Source: Sva-07 sp031426215 (GTDB lineage Bacteria > Actinomycetota > Acidimicrobiia > Acidimicrobiales > Ilumatobacteraceae). Taken from it: a DNA stretch of 64,000 nucleotides. The number at the start of each line of letters is the position of its first letter. Positions within the stretch are counted from its first letter, which is position 1. The stretch is taken from contig JANPKU010000215.1 in NCBI GenBank assembly GCA_031426215.1, positions 1 to 64,000 of the forward strand. Direction: 5' to 3'. Of this stretch, positions 26,035 through 34,538 are shown in pieces. A program made the translations under genes and the position numbers. The notes under the pieces were generated by a model. It was given only the letters and a program-made list of their open reading frames with translations, ran no database searches and was not told where the DNA came from.

Positions 26035-27446
26035 GCGTCACCCTGATCCGAGGCGGCACGGTCATCTCGGCGGTCGGCCGTCGAGAGGCCGACGTGTTGA
26101 TCGACGGCGAGAAGATCGTTGCGATCCTCGCGCCCGGCCAGGCCGCATCGATGGGCGTGAGTGCCGACCTCACGATCGACGCCACCGGCAAGTACGTCGT
26201 GCCGGGCGGGGTGGATGTCCACACGCACATGGAGCTGCCCTTCGGCGGTACCGAGGCTTCCGACACGTTCGAGACCGGAACCGTTGCGGCGGCCTGGGGC
26301 GGAGTGACCACCATCGTCGACTTCGCCGTGCAGAACACCGGGTTCAGCGTGCAGGACCAGCTCGCCGTGTGGCACGAGAAGGCGGCCGGGAACTGCGCGA
26401 TCGACTACGGATTCCACCAGATCATCGGTGGCGTCGACGACGAGTCGTTGAAGGCGATGACGTACCTCGTCGACAACGAGGGCATCACCAGCTTCAAGTT
26501 GTTCATGGCCTATCCCGGGGTGCTCTACTCCGACGACGGCCAGATCCTGCGGGCCATGCAGAATGCGTCGGAATCCGGCGCGATGATCATGATGCACGCC
26601 GAGAACGGCATCGCGATCGACGTCCTGGTCGCCCAGTCGATCGCACGGGGCGACACCGATCCGAAGTTCCACTCGCTCACGCGTCCCGCCGAGCTCGAAT
26701 CCGAGGCGACCCACCGGGCGATCCAGCTGGCGAAGGTCGCCGGCAACGTGCCGCTCTACATCGTGCACATGTCGGCCTCGGGCGCGCTCGAGGAAGTTGC
26801 GGCCGCGCAGCATGCCGGGCTCAACGTGTTCGCCGAGACCTGCCCGCAGTACCTCTACCTCACGTTGGAGGACCAGCTCGCCCAGCCAGGATTCGAAGGC
26901 GCGAAATGGGTGTGCTCCACCCCGTTGCGCACGAAGCACGAACACCATCAGGCCGACCTCTGGAAGGGTCTGCGGATGAACGAGCTGGCGGTCGTGTCGA
27001 CCGACCACTGTCCGTTCTGCTTCAAGGACCAGAAGGAACTGGGGCTCGGGAACTTCTCGAAGATCCCCAACGGGATCGGCGGCGTCGAACACCGCATGGA
27101 GCTGATCTACCAGGGCGTCGTCCTCGGCGAGATCAGCCTCGAGCGCTGGGTCGAGACGTGCAGCACCACCCCGGCGCGCATGTTCGGCCTCGACCACAAG
27201 GGCGTCATCGAACCTGGCGCCGACGCGGACATCCTGGTGTGGGATCCGAGTCGCAAGACCAAGATCGGCATCAACGACAAGCACCACATGAACATGGACC
27301 ATTCGGCCTACGAGGGCTTCGAGATCGACGGAAAGGTCGACACGGTCATCAGCCGTGGAACCGTCGTGATCGAGAACGACACCTACGTCGGCACCAAAGG
27401 CCACGGCAAATACGTCAAGCGCGGCTTGTCGACGTACCTGCACTGA
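26031..27446 (+). CDS. hydA: dihydropyrimidinase (hydantoinase family)
   Basis: It is a cyclic-amide hydrolase opening dihydrouracil or dihydrothymine to N-carbamoyl-beta-amino acids, a cytosolic binuclear-zinc enzyme. The 471-residue protein shows the HxH metal site in GVDVHTHMELP (His64, His66), the lysine carboxylated in this family (Lys156 in TSFKLFMAYPG), metal ligands in MMHAENG and YIVHMSASG, and the catalytic/metal Asp in VVSTDHCPF. Its length is normal. ATG 26031 overlaps the previous stop by 4 nt. It is the second gene of the operon, so its N-carbamoyl product is passed to the preceding enzyme. Confidence 0.92.
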   Translation: MSVTLIRGGTVISAVGRREADVLIDGEKIVAILAPGQAASMGVSADLTIDATGKYVVPGGVDVHTHMELPFGGTEASDTFETGTVAAAWGGVTTIVDFAVQNTGFSVQDQLAVWHEKAAGNCAIDYGFHQIIGGVDDESLKAMTYLVDNEGITSFKLFMAYPGVLYSDDGQILRAMQNASESGAMIMMHAENGIAIDVLVAQSIARGDTDPKFHSLTRPAELESEATHRAIQLAKVAGNVPLYIVHMSASGALEEVAAAQHAGLNVFAETCPQYLYLTLEDQLAQPGFEGAKWVCSTPLRTKHEHHQADLWKGLRMNELAVVSTDHCPFCFKDQKELGLGNFSKIPNGIGGVEHRMELIYQGVVLGEISLERWVETCSTTPARMFGLDHKGVIEPGADADILVWDPSRKTKIGINDKHHMNMDHSAYEGFEIDGKVDTVISRGTVVIENDTYVGTKGHGKYVKRGLSTYLH

Positions 27447-27564
27447 TCCAAGTGGTCGGCCTCGTCGGCCCTTCGGTTCTCCTCGGCCTCCGTCCGACCG
27501 CTTCCCTGGCGGTCAGGTCGGTCGGCTGGGTTCCATCTTCAAAACTCAACAAGGACCCGCCCTC

Positions 27565-29049
27565 ATGAACAAGATTTCGCATTGGATCGATGGACAGATC
27601 GTCGAGTCGACATCGGGGCGCAGCGCCGCGGTGTTCAACCCGGCGACGGGTGAACAGACCGGCGCCGTCGATCTCGCATCGGTCGGCGAGGTAGATGCGG
27701 CGGTCGCTGCGGCGAAGGCGGCGTTCCCGCAGTGGCGTTCGACGTCGTTGTCGAAGCGCGCCGAGATCATGTTCCGGATGCGCGAGCTCGTCGACGCGAA
27801 CCGCAAGGAGATCGCGTCGATGCTCACCGCCGAGCACGGCAAGGTCCTCACCGACTCACTCGGTGAGGTCGCCCGCGGACTGGAGAACATCGAGTTCGCC
27901 TGCGGCATCCCGCAGCTCATCAAGGGCGACTACTCCGAACAGGCAGCAACCGGTATCGACGTGTACTCGATCCGCCAGCCGCTCGGGGTCGTTGCCGGTA
28001 TCACGCCCTTCAACTTCCCGGCGATGGTCCCGATGTGGATGTTCGCCAACGCACTCGCCTGCGGCAACACCTTCGTGCTCAAGCCGAGCGAGAAGGATCC
28101 GTCGGTGTCGTTGCTGATGGCTGAACTGTTGGCGCAGGCCGGACTCCCAGCGGGATGCTTCAACGTGGTGCAGGGCGACAAGGTCGCCGTGGACGCGATC
28201 CTCGAACACGATGACATCGCGGCGGTGAGCTTCGTCGGCTCGACGCCGATCGCGAAGTACATCTACGAGACCGGAACCGCGAACGGCAAGCGCGTCCAGG
28301 CACTCGGTGGGGCCAAGAACCACATGCTCGTGCTCAGCGATGCCGACGTCGACATGGCCGCGGATGCCGCGATCGGCGCCGGCTACGGCTCGGCCGGCGA
28401 GCGTTGCATGGCGATCAGTGTGGTGCTCGCATCTGAGAGCATCGCCGACGAACTCGTGGCCAAGATCGCCGAGCGGATCCCTGGCGTAAAGGTCGGCCCC
28501 GGTAACGAAGCCGGCAACGAGATGGGACCGCTGATCACCGCCGAGCATCGTGACCGGGTGAGGGGATACGTGAACAACGCCCCGGAAGAGGGAGCGACGC
28601 TGGTCGTCGACGGACGCGCCGGTGTGCCGTCCGACGGCTTCTTCCTGAATCCGACGTTGCTCGACAACGTCACCACCGACATGAGTTGTTACCGCGACGA
28701 GATCTTCGGACCGGTGTTGAGTGTGGTCAGGGTGGCGGGCTACCAGGAGGGCCTCGATCTGATCAACGCCAACCCGTACGCGAACGGCACGGCGATCTTC
28801 ACCCGCGACGGCGGCGCCGCCCGACAGTTCCAGTTCGACGTGCAAGTCGGCATGGTCGGCATCAACGTGCCCGTTCCCGTGCCGGTGAGCTACTACAGCT
28901 TCGGTGGATGGAAGGCGAGTCTGTTCGGCGACACCCACATGTACGGGCCCGAGGGCATCAACTTCTACACCCAGGGCAAGGTGGTCACCAGCAAGTGGCC
29001 CGACCCGTCGACCAGCACCATCGACCTCGGCTTCCCGGAGACTCGCTGA
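27565..29049 (+). CDS. mmsA: CoA-acylating (methyl)malonate-semialdehyde dehydrogenase
   Basis: It oxidises malonate or methylmalonate semialdehyde with NAD+ and CoA to acetyl- or propionyl-CoA plus CO2. The 494-residue aldehyde dehydrogenase has PFNFPAMVPMWMFANALACGN, quoted as PFNFPAM and NALACGN, which is typical of MmsA. The catalytic Cys is at 281 in AGERCMAISV. In this operon it would consume malonate semialdehyde made by transamination of beta-alanine. It is separated from hydA by 118 nt, the only large gap in the operon, with an AAGGA ribosome-binding site before the ATG. Its stop overlaps the next start (TGATG). Confidence 0.92.
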   Translation: MNKISHWIDGQIVESTSGRSAAVFNPATGEQTGAVDLASVGEVDAAVAAAKAAFPQWRSTSLSKRAEIMFRMRELVDANRKEIASMLTAEHGKVLTDSLGEVARGLENIEFACGIPQLIKGDYSEQAATGIDVYSIRQPLGVVAGITPFNFPAMVPMWMFANALACGNTFVLKPSEKDPSVSLLMAELLAQAGLPAGCFNVVQGDKVAVDAILEHDDIAAVSFVGSTPIAKYIYETGTANGKRVQALGGAKNHMLVLSDADVDMAADAAIGAGYGSAGERCMAISVVLASESIADELVAKIAERIPGVKVGPGNEAGNEMGPLITAEHRDRVRGYVNNAPEEGATLVVDGRAGVPSDGFFLNPTLLDNVTTDMSCYRDEIFGPVLSVVRVAGYQEGLDLINANPYANGTAIFTRDGGAARQFQFDVQVGMVGINVPVPVPVSYYSFGGWKASLFGDTHMYGPEGINFYTQGKVVTSKWPDPSTSTIDLGFPETR

Positions 29050-30071
29050 TGGACATCGGCGTGGTGCTCCAGACCACGCCTCCGGCGGCGCGCGTCATCG
29101 ACCTTGCCAAGCGAGCCGAGACGTACGGCTTCAGTCACGTCTGGACGTTCGACTCGCACATTCTCTGGGAGGAGCCGTACGTCATCTACTCCCAGATCTT
29201 GAACGAGACCCGCAACGTGGTCGTCGGACCGATGGTCACCAATCCGGCCACTCGCGACTGGACGGTCACCGCGTCCACCTACGCCACGCTCAACGAGATG
29301 TACGGCAACCGCACGGTCTGCGGGATCGGGCGCGGCGACTCGGCGGTGCGGGTCACCAACGGACGCCCGACCACGCTCGCCACGATGTCCGAGTCGATCC
29401 ATGTGATCCGCGAACTCGCGAACGGTCGCAGCGTCGAGTACAACGGCTCGACGATCGCCCTGCCGTGGGCGTCGAAGAGCCAGCTCGAGGTGTGGGGAGC
29501 CGGCTACGGCCCGAAGGCCCTGAAACTCATCGGCGAGACCTGCGACGGCTTCATCCTGCAGCTCGCCGACCTGTCGATCGCCGAATGGACGATCGGCGCC
29601 GTTCGTTCGGCTGCTACTGCGGCGGGCCGCGATCCCGACGACATCACGATCTGCGTCGCCGCACCCGCGTATGTCGGGCCGATGGACGACATCGAGTACA
29701 TGCGTGATCAGTGCCGCTGGTTCGGCGGCATGGTCGGCAACCACGTCGCCGACATCGTCGAACGGTACGGCGAATCCTCAGCGGTGCCAGCGGCCCTGAC
29801 GGACTACATCAAGGGCCGAGAGGCCTACGACTACAACCAGCACGGGCAGGCTGGCAACACCCACACCACGTTCGTCCCCGACGAGATCGTCGATCGATTC
29901 TGCATCCTCGGCCCGGTCGAGGCCCAGCTCGAACGGTTACATGCCCTCGCCGACCTCGGCGTCGACCAGTTCGCCATCTACCTCCAGCACGACGGCAAGG
30001 ACCACACCCTCACCCAATACGGCGAGCACGTCATCCCGACGCTGCGCGAACAGGCCCTGGCTCGTTCGTGA
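29049..30071 (+). CDS. LLM-class flavin/F420-dependent oxidoreductase in the pyrimidine operon
   Basis: This 340-residue luciferase-like barrel begins MDIGVVLQTTPPA. It has AETYGFSHVWTFDSHILW, VVGPMVTNPATRDWTVTAS, TVCGIGRGDSAVR and WGAGYGPKALKLIGETCDGF, all in the LLM pattern. It is translationally coupled on both sides (TGATG with mmsA, GTGA with the permease), so it belongs to the pathway. Its reaction is unknown. Because the operon lacks a dihydropyrimidine dehydrogenase, it is a candidate for the first redox step. It is only distantly like RutA, the pyrimidine ring-opening LLM oxygenase. An F420 versus FMN requirement cannot be read from sequence. Confidence 0.82.
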   Translation: MDIGVVLQTTPPAARVIDLAKRAETYGFSHVWTFDSHILWEEPYVIYSQILNETRNVVVGPMVTNPATRDWTVTASTYATLNEMYGNRTVCGIGRGDSAVRVTNGRPTTLATMSESIHVIRELANGRSVEYNGSTIALPWASKSQLEVWGAGYGPKALKLIGETCDGFILQLADLSIAEWTIGAVRSAATAAGRDPDDITICVAAPAYVGPMDDIEYMRDQCRWFGGMVGNHVADIVERYGESSAVPAALTDYIKGREAYDYNQHGQAGNTHTTFVPDEIVDRFCILGPVEAQLERLHALADLGVDQFAIYLQHDGKDHTLTQYGEHVIPTLREQALARS

Positions 30072-30922
30072 TCGCCCGGGGAGCCCGTCGAGCCGTACTG
30101 TTCTTCATCGCCTTGTTCTGTGTCGCCGGGCTGTGGGAGCTGTACAAGGTCGTCGGTCCCACCGACGGTGCCGAGGTCTTTGGTTGGAGGTTGGTGCCGA
30201 GGGCCAGCGATCGGGCCATGCCACACACCTGGGAGATGGTCCAGCGGTTGTTCGACCCCGAGGTGCGCGGTCAGGACACGCCGATCTGGCTGGCTGTGGT
30301 CGGCTACAGCTGGTACACGTTCCGGATGGCCTTCGTGGGCCTGGTGCTCGGCGGAGTGTTCGGCGTGGCGCTCGCGATCGTGATGGCGCGGTTCGAGGTG
30401 ATCGAGCGTGGGCTGCTCCCGTACGTGATCGCGTCGCAGACCGTGCCGTTGATCGCCTTGGCGCCCCAGGTGGCTGCGATCGGTGGCAACTGGGACCTTC
30501 CGAAGTGGACATGGGTGGCGGCGCTCGGAGCTTTTCTCGCGTTCTTCCCGATCGCCGTTGCCACGCTCAAAGGTCTGAGTTCGGCTCCGGCCGCTTCGCT
30601 GGAGCTGATGGACAGCTACGCCGCCGGGTGGTGGCGCACGCTCGTGAAGCTCCGGCTTCCGTCGGCCGTGCCGACGATGGTGCCCGGGATGAAGCTGGCC
30701 GCGACCGCTGCGGTGATCGGCGTGATCGTGTCGGAGATCTCGACGGGCGTGCGCGGCATCGGCTTCGCGTCGTTGACGTACGGACAGAAGGCGACGAGCG
30801 ACCCGGCGCAGCTCTACACGGCGGTGTTCGGAGCAGCGACGCTCGGGCTGCTGATGTTCGGTCTGGTTGTGGCAGTGGAAGCAGTTGCGATGAGGAACCG
30901 CCCGCAGGAGGCAACGCCATGA
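30068..30922 (+). CDS. ABC transporter permease 1 (NitT/TauT type)
   Basis: This 284-residue membrane protein has about six helices. The cytoplasmic EAA-type loop is in LELMDSYAAGWWRTLVKLRLP, given as LELMDSYAAGWWRTL, followed by PSAVPTMVPGMKLAATAAVIGVI in the family pattern. This permease class works with NMT1-type binding proteins and imports nitrate, taurine, thiamine precursors or related small molecules. GTG 30068 overlaps the previous stop (GTGA). A longer-than-usual periplasmic segment after TM1 (~25-70) is notable. It is a likely heterodimer with the second permease at 31755. Confidence 0.86.
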   Translation: MIARGARRAVLFFIALFCVAGLWELYKVVGPTDGAEVFGWRLVPRASDRAMPHTWEMVQRLFDPEVRGQDTPIWLAVVGYSWYTFRMAFVGLVLGGVFGVALAIVMARFEVIERGLLPYVIASQTVPLIALAPQVAAIGGNWDLPKWTWVAALGAFLAFFPIAVATLKGLSSAPAASLELMDSYAAGWWRTLVKLRLPSAVPTMVPGMKLAATAAVIGVIVSEISTGVRGIGFASLTYGQKATSDPAQLYTAVFGAATLGLLMFGLVVAVEAVAMRNRPQEATP

Positions 30923-31758
30923 GCGCAACTGAATCACTCTCCGCTTCGGCCGCCGTGGTCGTCGACCGTGTCTCGATGGCGTTCAACCCGGGACGGTCCA
31001 ATCAGGTCGATGCGCTCGTCGACATCGACCTGCCGATCCGATCGGGTGAGTTCGTGTCGTTGATCGGCCCGTCGGGATGCGGCAAGTCCACGCTGCTCCG
31101 ACTGATCGCGAATCTGATCGAACCGACGGCGGGCACCGTGCTGGTGAACGGCAAGTCGGCCAAGCAAGCCCGACTCGACCAGGACTACGGGATGGCGTTC
31201 CAACAATCCGGCCTGTTCGAGTGGCGGACGGTCCGCAAGAACATCGAACTGCCGCTCGAACTCAAGGGATGGGACAAGGCGAAGCGCCAGTCGCGCGCCG
31301 ACGAGATGCTCGAGTTGGTGAAGCTCTCCGACTTCGGGTCACACATGCCGTGGCAGCTGTCCGGGGGAATGCAGCAACGGATCGCGATCGCACGAGCGCT
31401 GGCCTCCCATCCGCCGTTGCTCCTGATGGACGAGCCGTTCGGCGCCCTCGACGAGATGACCCGCGAGCACATGCAGGCCGAACTCCTGCGAATCTGTGCT
31501 GCCGCTCGGACCACGGTCGTGTTCGTCACGCACTCCATCCCCGAAGCGGTGTACCTGTCGAGTCGAGTCGTGGTGATGTCGCCGAGGCCGGGTCGGATCA
31601 CTGACATCATCGACGTGGATCTCGGGTCCGAACGCACCGAGGACACCCGCGAGGACGACCTGTTCTACAAGAAGATCACCGAGGTCCGAGAGGCCCTGCG
31701 CGGTGGTGGCGAAGGACACGGGCACACTGCCAGCGGGCTCGGCGTGGAGGATCGATGA
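30919..31758 (+). CDS. ABC transporter ATP-binding protein (NitT/TauT type)
   Basis: This 279-residue ATPase of the nitrate/sulfonate/pyrimidine-precursor importer class has Walker A GPSGCGKST, Q-loop FQQSGLFEWRTV, signature LSGGMQQRIAIARAL, Walker B LLLMDEPFGALDE and switch His in VFVTHSIPEA. It has a strong GCAGGAGG ribosome-binding site and a 4-nt ATGA overlap with the preceding permease. It energises the two permeases on either side; the cargo is inferred to be a pyrimidine or derivative from the linked enzymes. Confidence 0.92.
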   Translation: MSATESLSASAAVVVDRVSMAFNPGRSNQVDALVDIDLPIRSGEFVSLIGPSGCGKSTLLRLIANLIEPTAGTVLVNGKSAKQARLDQDYGMAFQQSGLFEWRTVRKNIELPLELKGWDKAKRQSRADEMLELVKLSDFGSHMPWQLSGGMQQRIAIARALASHPPLLLMDEPFGALDEMTREHMQAELLRICAAARTTVVFVTHSIPEAVYLSSRVVVMSPRPGRITDIIDVDLGSERTEDTREDDLFYKKITEVREALRGGGEGHGHTASGLGVEDR

Positions 31759-32567
31759 AGGCGCTCCGGTCGGTCTGGAGGGTGCTCGTCCCGCCGCTGA
31801 TCGTCGGGGTGTTGTTCGTCGGTACCTGGCAGATCATCGTGCGGGCGTTCGATCTCCAGCCGTTCCTCCTGCCGGCGCCGTCGGCGATCGCCTCGACGCT
31901 CGGTGACAACTGGAGCAAGGTCGCCGATGCGATGTTCGTCACCGGCGCGAACGCTCTGGTCGGCCTCGTCCTCGGTGTGATCTTCGGGGTTGCCCTCAGC
32001 TTCGTGCTGATGCGGTTCAACGTCGTGAACGAACTCGTCACCCCGCTCGCCGTGGCGCTGAATGCGATTCCGATCATCGTGCTGGTCCCGGTGTTCAACA
32101 ACATGTTCGCCAGCACCACTGAAGTGCCTCGGCGTCTGATGGTGACGTTGATCGTGTCGTTCATCGTGCTGCTCAATGTCGCCAAGGGTCTCCGTCAGGT
32201 CAGTGCCACGCACATGGAACTCCTGCGTTCGTATGCGGCATCGCCGTCGGAGATCCTCCGAAAGGCGCGGATCCCCAACGCAGTGTCGTACCTGTTCACG
32301 GCGTTGAAGATCGCCGCGCCGGTCGCCGTGATCACGGCCTTCGTCTCGGAGTACTTCGGTGGCAGCCAGAACGGGCTCGGCTACGGGATCACGTCCAACG
32401 CAGCGATCTCGAGGACGGCTGCCTCATGGGGCTACGTCGTCGGGGCGTGCCTCCTCGGTCTTGCGTTCTATCTCACCGCCGTGGTGCTCGAACGGCTGGT
32501 CTCACCTTCTCCACGATCCATCAACCAACAAGCACGGGGTGCGAGCCCCGGGGGAGCAACAGCATGA
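31755..32567 (+). CDS. ABC transporter permease 2 (NitT/TauT type)
   Basis: This 270-residue permease has six helices (first LVPPLIVGVLFVGTWQIIV) and an EAA-loop region, HMELLRSYAASPSEILRKAR. It is followed by IPNAVSYLFTALKIAAPVAVI in the family pattern. It overlaps the ATPase stop and the binding-protein start by 4 nt each (ATGA). The sequence differs clearly from permease 1, so the importer should be a heterodimer rather than the homodimer common in this class. Confidence 0.88.
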   Translation: MKALRSVWRVLVPPLIVGVLFVGTWQIIVRAFDLQPFLLPAPSAIASTLGDNWSKVADAMFVTGANALVGLVLGVIFGVALSFVLMRFNVVNELVTPLAVALNAIPIIVLVPVFNNMFASTTEVPRRLMVTLIVSFIVLLNVAKGLRQVSATHMELLRSYAASPSEILRKARIPNAVSYLFTALKIAAPVAVITAFVSEYFGGSQNGLGYGITSNAAISRTAASWGYVVGACLLGLAFYLTAVVLERLVSPSPRSINQQARGASPGGATA

Positions 32568-33772
32568 ACAAGCAACGTGTCCGATTGGCGACGGCGGGAG
32601 TCGTCGCGCTTGCGCTCATCGGTGCCGCCTGCGGCAGCGATGACGATTCGTCGAGTCCTGCCGACTCGACACCCAGTACCGAAGCGCCGGGTGATTCGAC
32701 GGCCGATGAGACAGCACCAGCTGGTGGTGATTGCGAGACACCCGAACCCGTCAGCCTCCAGCTGCAGTGGTTCACGCAAGCGCAGTTCGCCGGTTACTTC
32801 GCCGCGCAGGATCAGGGCTTCTACGAGGACATGTGCCTCGACGTGACCATCGTCGAGGGTGGCGTCGAGATCGTGCCCCAGACACAGCTCGCCAACGGCG
32901 ACGTCGACTTCGCGTTGGCCTGGGTGCCCAAGGCGCTCGCCAGCCGGGAGGCCGGAGCGAACATCACCAACATCGCCCAGATCTACCAACGTTCAGGGAC
33001 GCTGCAGGTGAGTTTCGCCGACGCAGGGATCACCACACCGGAGGACTTCGCCGGAAAGAACATCGGTAACTGGGGCTTCGGCAACGAGTACGAAGTGTTC
33101 GCAGCGATCGGCCAGGCGGGCCTCGACCCGGCATCCGATGTGACGCTCGTGGGCCAGCAGTTCGACATGGTCGCGCTGCTCGACGGCTCGATCGATGCCG
33201 CCGAGGCCATGACGTACAACGAGTACGCCCAGGTGCTCGAGACGGTCAACCCGGACACCGGCGAGCTCTACACACCTGAAGACTTCAACGTCATCAGCTA
33301 CGAAGAGATCGGTGTCGGCATGCTGCAGGACGCGATCTGGGCCGATGCCGCACGACTCGCCGACGACCCGGCCTACAAGGATCAGGCAACACGCTTCGTC
33401 GCTGCGTCGATGGCCGGCTGGACGTATTGCCGCGACAACGTTGAGTCATGCCGCGACATCGTCGTCGCTGCCGGCTCGACGCTCGGCAGCAGCCACCAGC
33501 TGTGGCAGATGAACGAGGTCAACAAGCTCATCTGGCCGTCGCCTGACGGCATCGGCTACATCAACCAGGAAGCCTGGGACCGCACGGTCGAGATCAGCCA
33601 GAGCACACCGAACCTCGACGGGGCGACCGTCCTGACCGCACCGCCGACCGACGGTGCTTACACCAATGAAATCGTCGAGGCAGCATGGGCGATGCTCGCG
33701 GACCAGGGTTTGGACCTCTTCGGTCCCGACTTCGCTCCGATCGAGGTCACCCTGAACGAAGGCGGTGAATGA
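32564..33772 (+). CDS. ABC transporter substrate-binding lipoprotein (NMT1/THI5-like)
   Basis: This 402-residue lipoprotein has lipobox LIGAAC (Cys ~23), an acidic Ser/Thr linker (~25-55) and an NMT1/THI5-like periplasmic binding fold starting SLQLQWFTQAQFAGYFAAQD. It continues with VEIVPQTQLANGDVDFALAW and GSIDAAEAMTYNEY. The opening WFTQAQFAGYFAA resembles binding proteins for pyrimidine-type ligands such as HMP precursors, which suits the catabolic genes upstream. It is the last gene of the operon, coupled by ATGA. Palindrome family A copy 2 follows 19 nt after the stop. Confidence 0.88.
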   Translation: MNKQRVRLATAGVVALALIGAACGSDDDSSSPADSTPSTEAPGDSTADETAPAGGDCETPEPVSLQLQWFTQAQFAGYFAAQDQGFYEDMCLDVTIVEGGVEIVPQTQLANGDVDFALAWVPKALASREAGANITNIAQIYQRSGTLQVSFADAGITTPEDFAGKNIGNWGFGNEYEVFAAIGQAGLDPASDVTLVGQQFDMVALLDGSIDAAEAMTYNEYAQVLETVNPDTGELYTPEDFNVISYEEIGVGMLQDAIWADAARLADDPAYKDQATRFVAASMAGWTYCRDNVESCRDIVVAAGSTLGSSHQLWQMNEVNKLIWPSPDGIGYINQEAWDRTVEISQSTPNLDGATVLTAPPTDGAYTNEIVEAAWAMLADQGLDLFGPDFAPIEVTLNEGGE

Positions 33773-33791
33773 TCACCCTCTGACACCCGTT

Positions 33792-33834
33792 CTCGTGAAC
33801 AAGGTGCGCACAGAGGGCGCACCTTGTTCACGAG
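33792..33834. repeat. intergenic palindrome family A, copy 2
   Basis: The 18-nt arms 33792-33809 and 33817-33834 are perfectly complementary with a 7-nt loop; the core CGTGAACAAGGTGCG is identical to copy 1 at 15319. The TGA stop of the minus-strand GNAT gene (33828-33830) lies inside the right arm. It separates the 3' ends of two convergent transcripts. Confidence 0.82.
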
Positions 33835-34538
33835 GTGGTGGTCGAGGTGGTGGTGGGCCGAGGCCAGAGGCCGTGGACGGTCCAGCCGTTGTCGGCGAAT
33901 CCGACGGCGTCGGCCACCCGAGCACTGGCCAGGTTGTCGGTGGCGTGGAGATAGGTGGGCACGGCGCCGTCGGCCAGGATCCTGCGCGCAGCCGTGGCCA
34001 CCAGACGCCGCGCGACGCCTTTGCCGCGTGCTGCTTCTTCGGTGACCACGGCGATCTCGTGGCCGTATCGATCGTGGATCTTGATCCCGAGCCCGCCGAT
34101 CGGTGCGCCGTCGTCGCCGAACGCAACGAGTCGAGGTCCGTTGAATGGTGCCAACCACGCCGGTAGCTCGGCGGTCTGGTGTTCGAACCACACGCCGACC
34201 TCCGCGATGTCCGGGTCGATGTGCGCTGTGGTGCGGAACACGCCGGCTCCGAACGCCGCCGGACCGACTCCGAGCAGGTCACCGAGTTGGTCGCCCAAGC
34301 CCGGCCGGTCCAATCCGGCCGACAGCGCAGATCGCACCGCATCGGCGGCGTCGGGTGGCACAGCGATCACCGTGCCCTCACCGTTGCCGACGCCCTGGAG
34401 CGGTCGGACGGTGCCGTCCCAGGTGGGCTCGAGTCGCGTCGGGTCACCGATCACGGTGAGGCCGGCTGCCGGCGGTGGCCAGGCGCCGACCCACGAGCGC
34501 AGGTGCAGCTCCAGTCGCCGAGACACGTCGTCGGTCAC
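33828..34538 (-). CDS. GNAT-family N-acetyltransferase
   Basis: This 236-residue protein has a C-terminal GNAT domain (~110-225), with strand VAFGDDGAPIGGLGIKI, then EIAVVTEEAARGKGVARRLV. The RGKGVARRL is the acetyl-CoA pyrophosphate loop, and YLHATDNLASARVADAVGF is the final conserved motif. The N-terminal ~100 residues are a second, degenerate GNAT-like half. The acceptor is unknown. GTG 34538 overlaps the aminotransferase stop (GTGA), so the two are a translationally coupled pair. Low-complexity Thr/Ser residues end the protein. Confidence 0.8.
   Translation of the reverse strand: MTDDVSRRLELHLRSWVGAWPPPAAGLTVIGDPTRLEPTWDGTVRPLQGVGNGEGTVIAVPPDAADAVRSALSAGLDRPGLGDQLGDLLGVGPAAFGAGVFRTTAHIDPDIAEVGVWFEHQTAELPAWLAPFNGPRLVAFGDDGAPIGGLGIKIHDRYGHEIAVVTEEAARGKGVARRLVATAARRILADGAVPTYLHATDNLASARVADAVGFADNGWTVHGLWPRPTTTSTTTS

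Noticed and set aside
26010..27443. 477-codon minus-strand frame opposite dihydropyrimidinase
   Set aside because: It is the complement of a well-supported enzyme gene, without start signals or recognisable domains.
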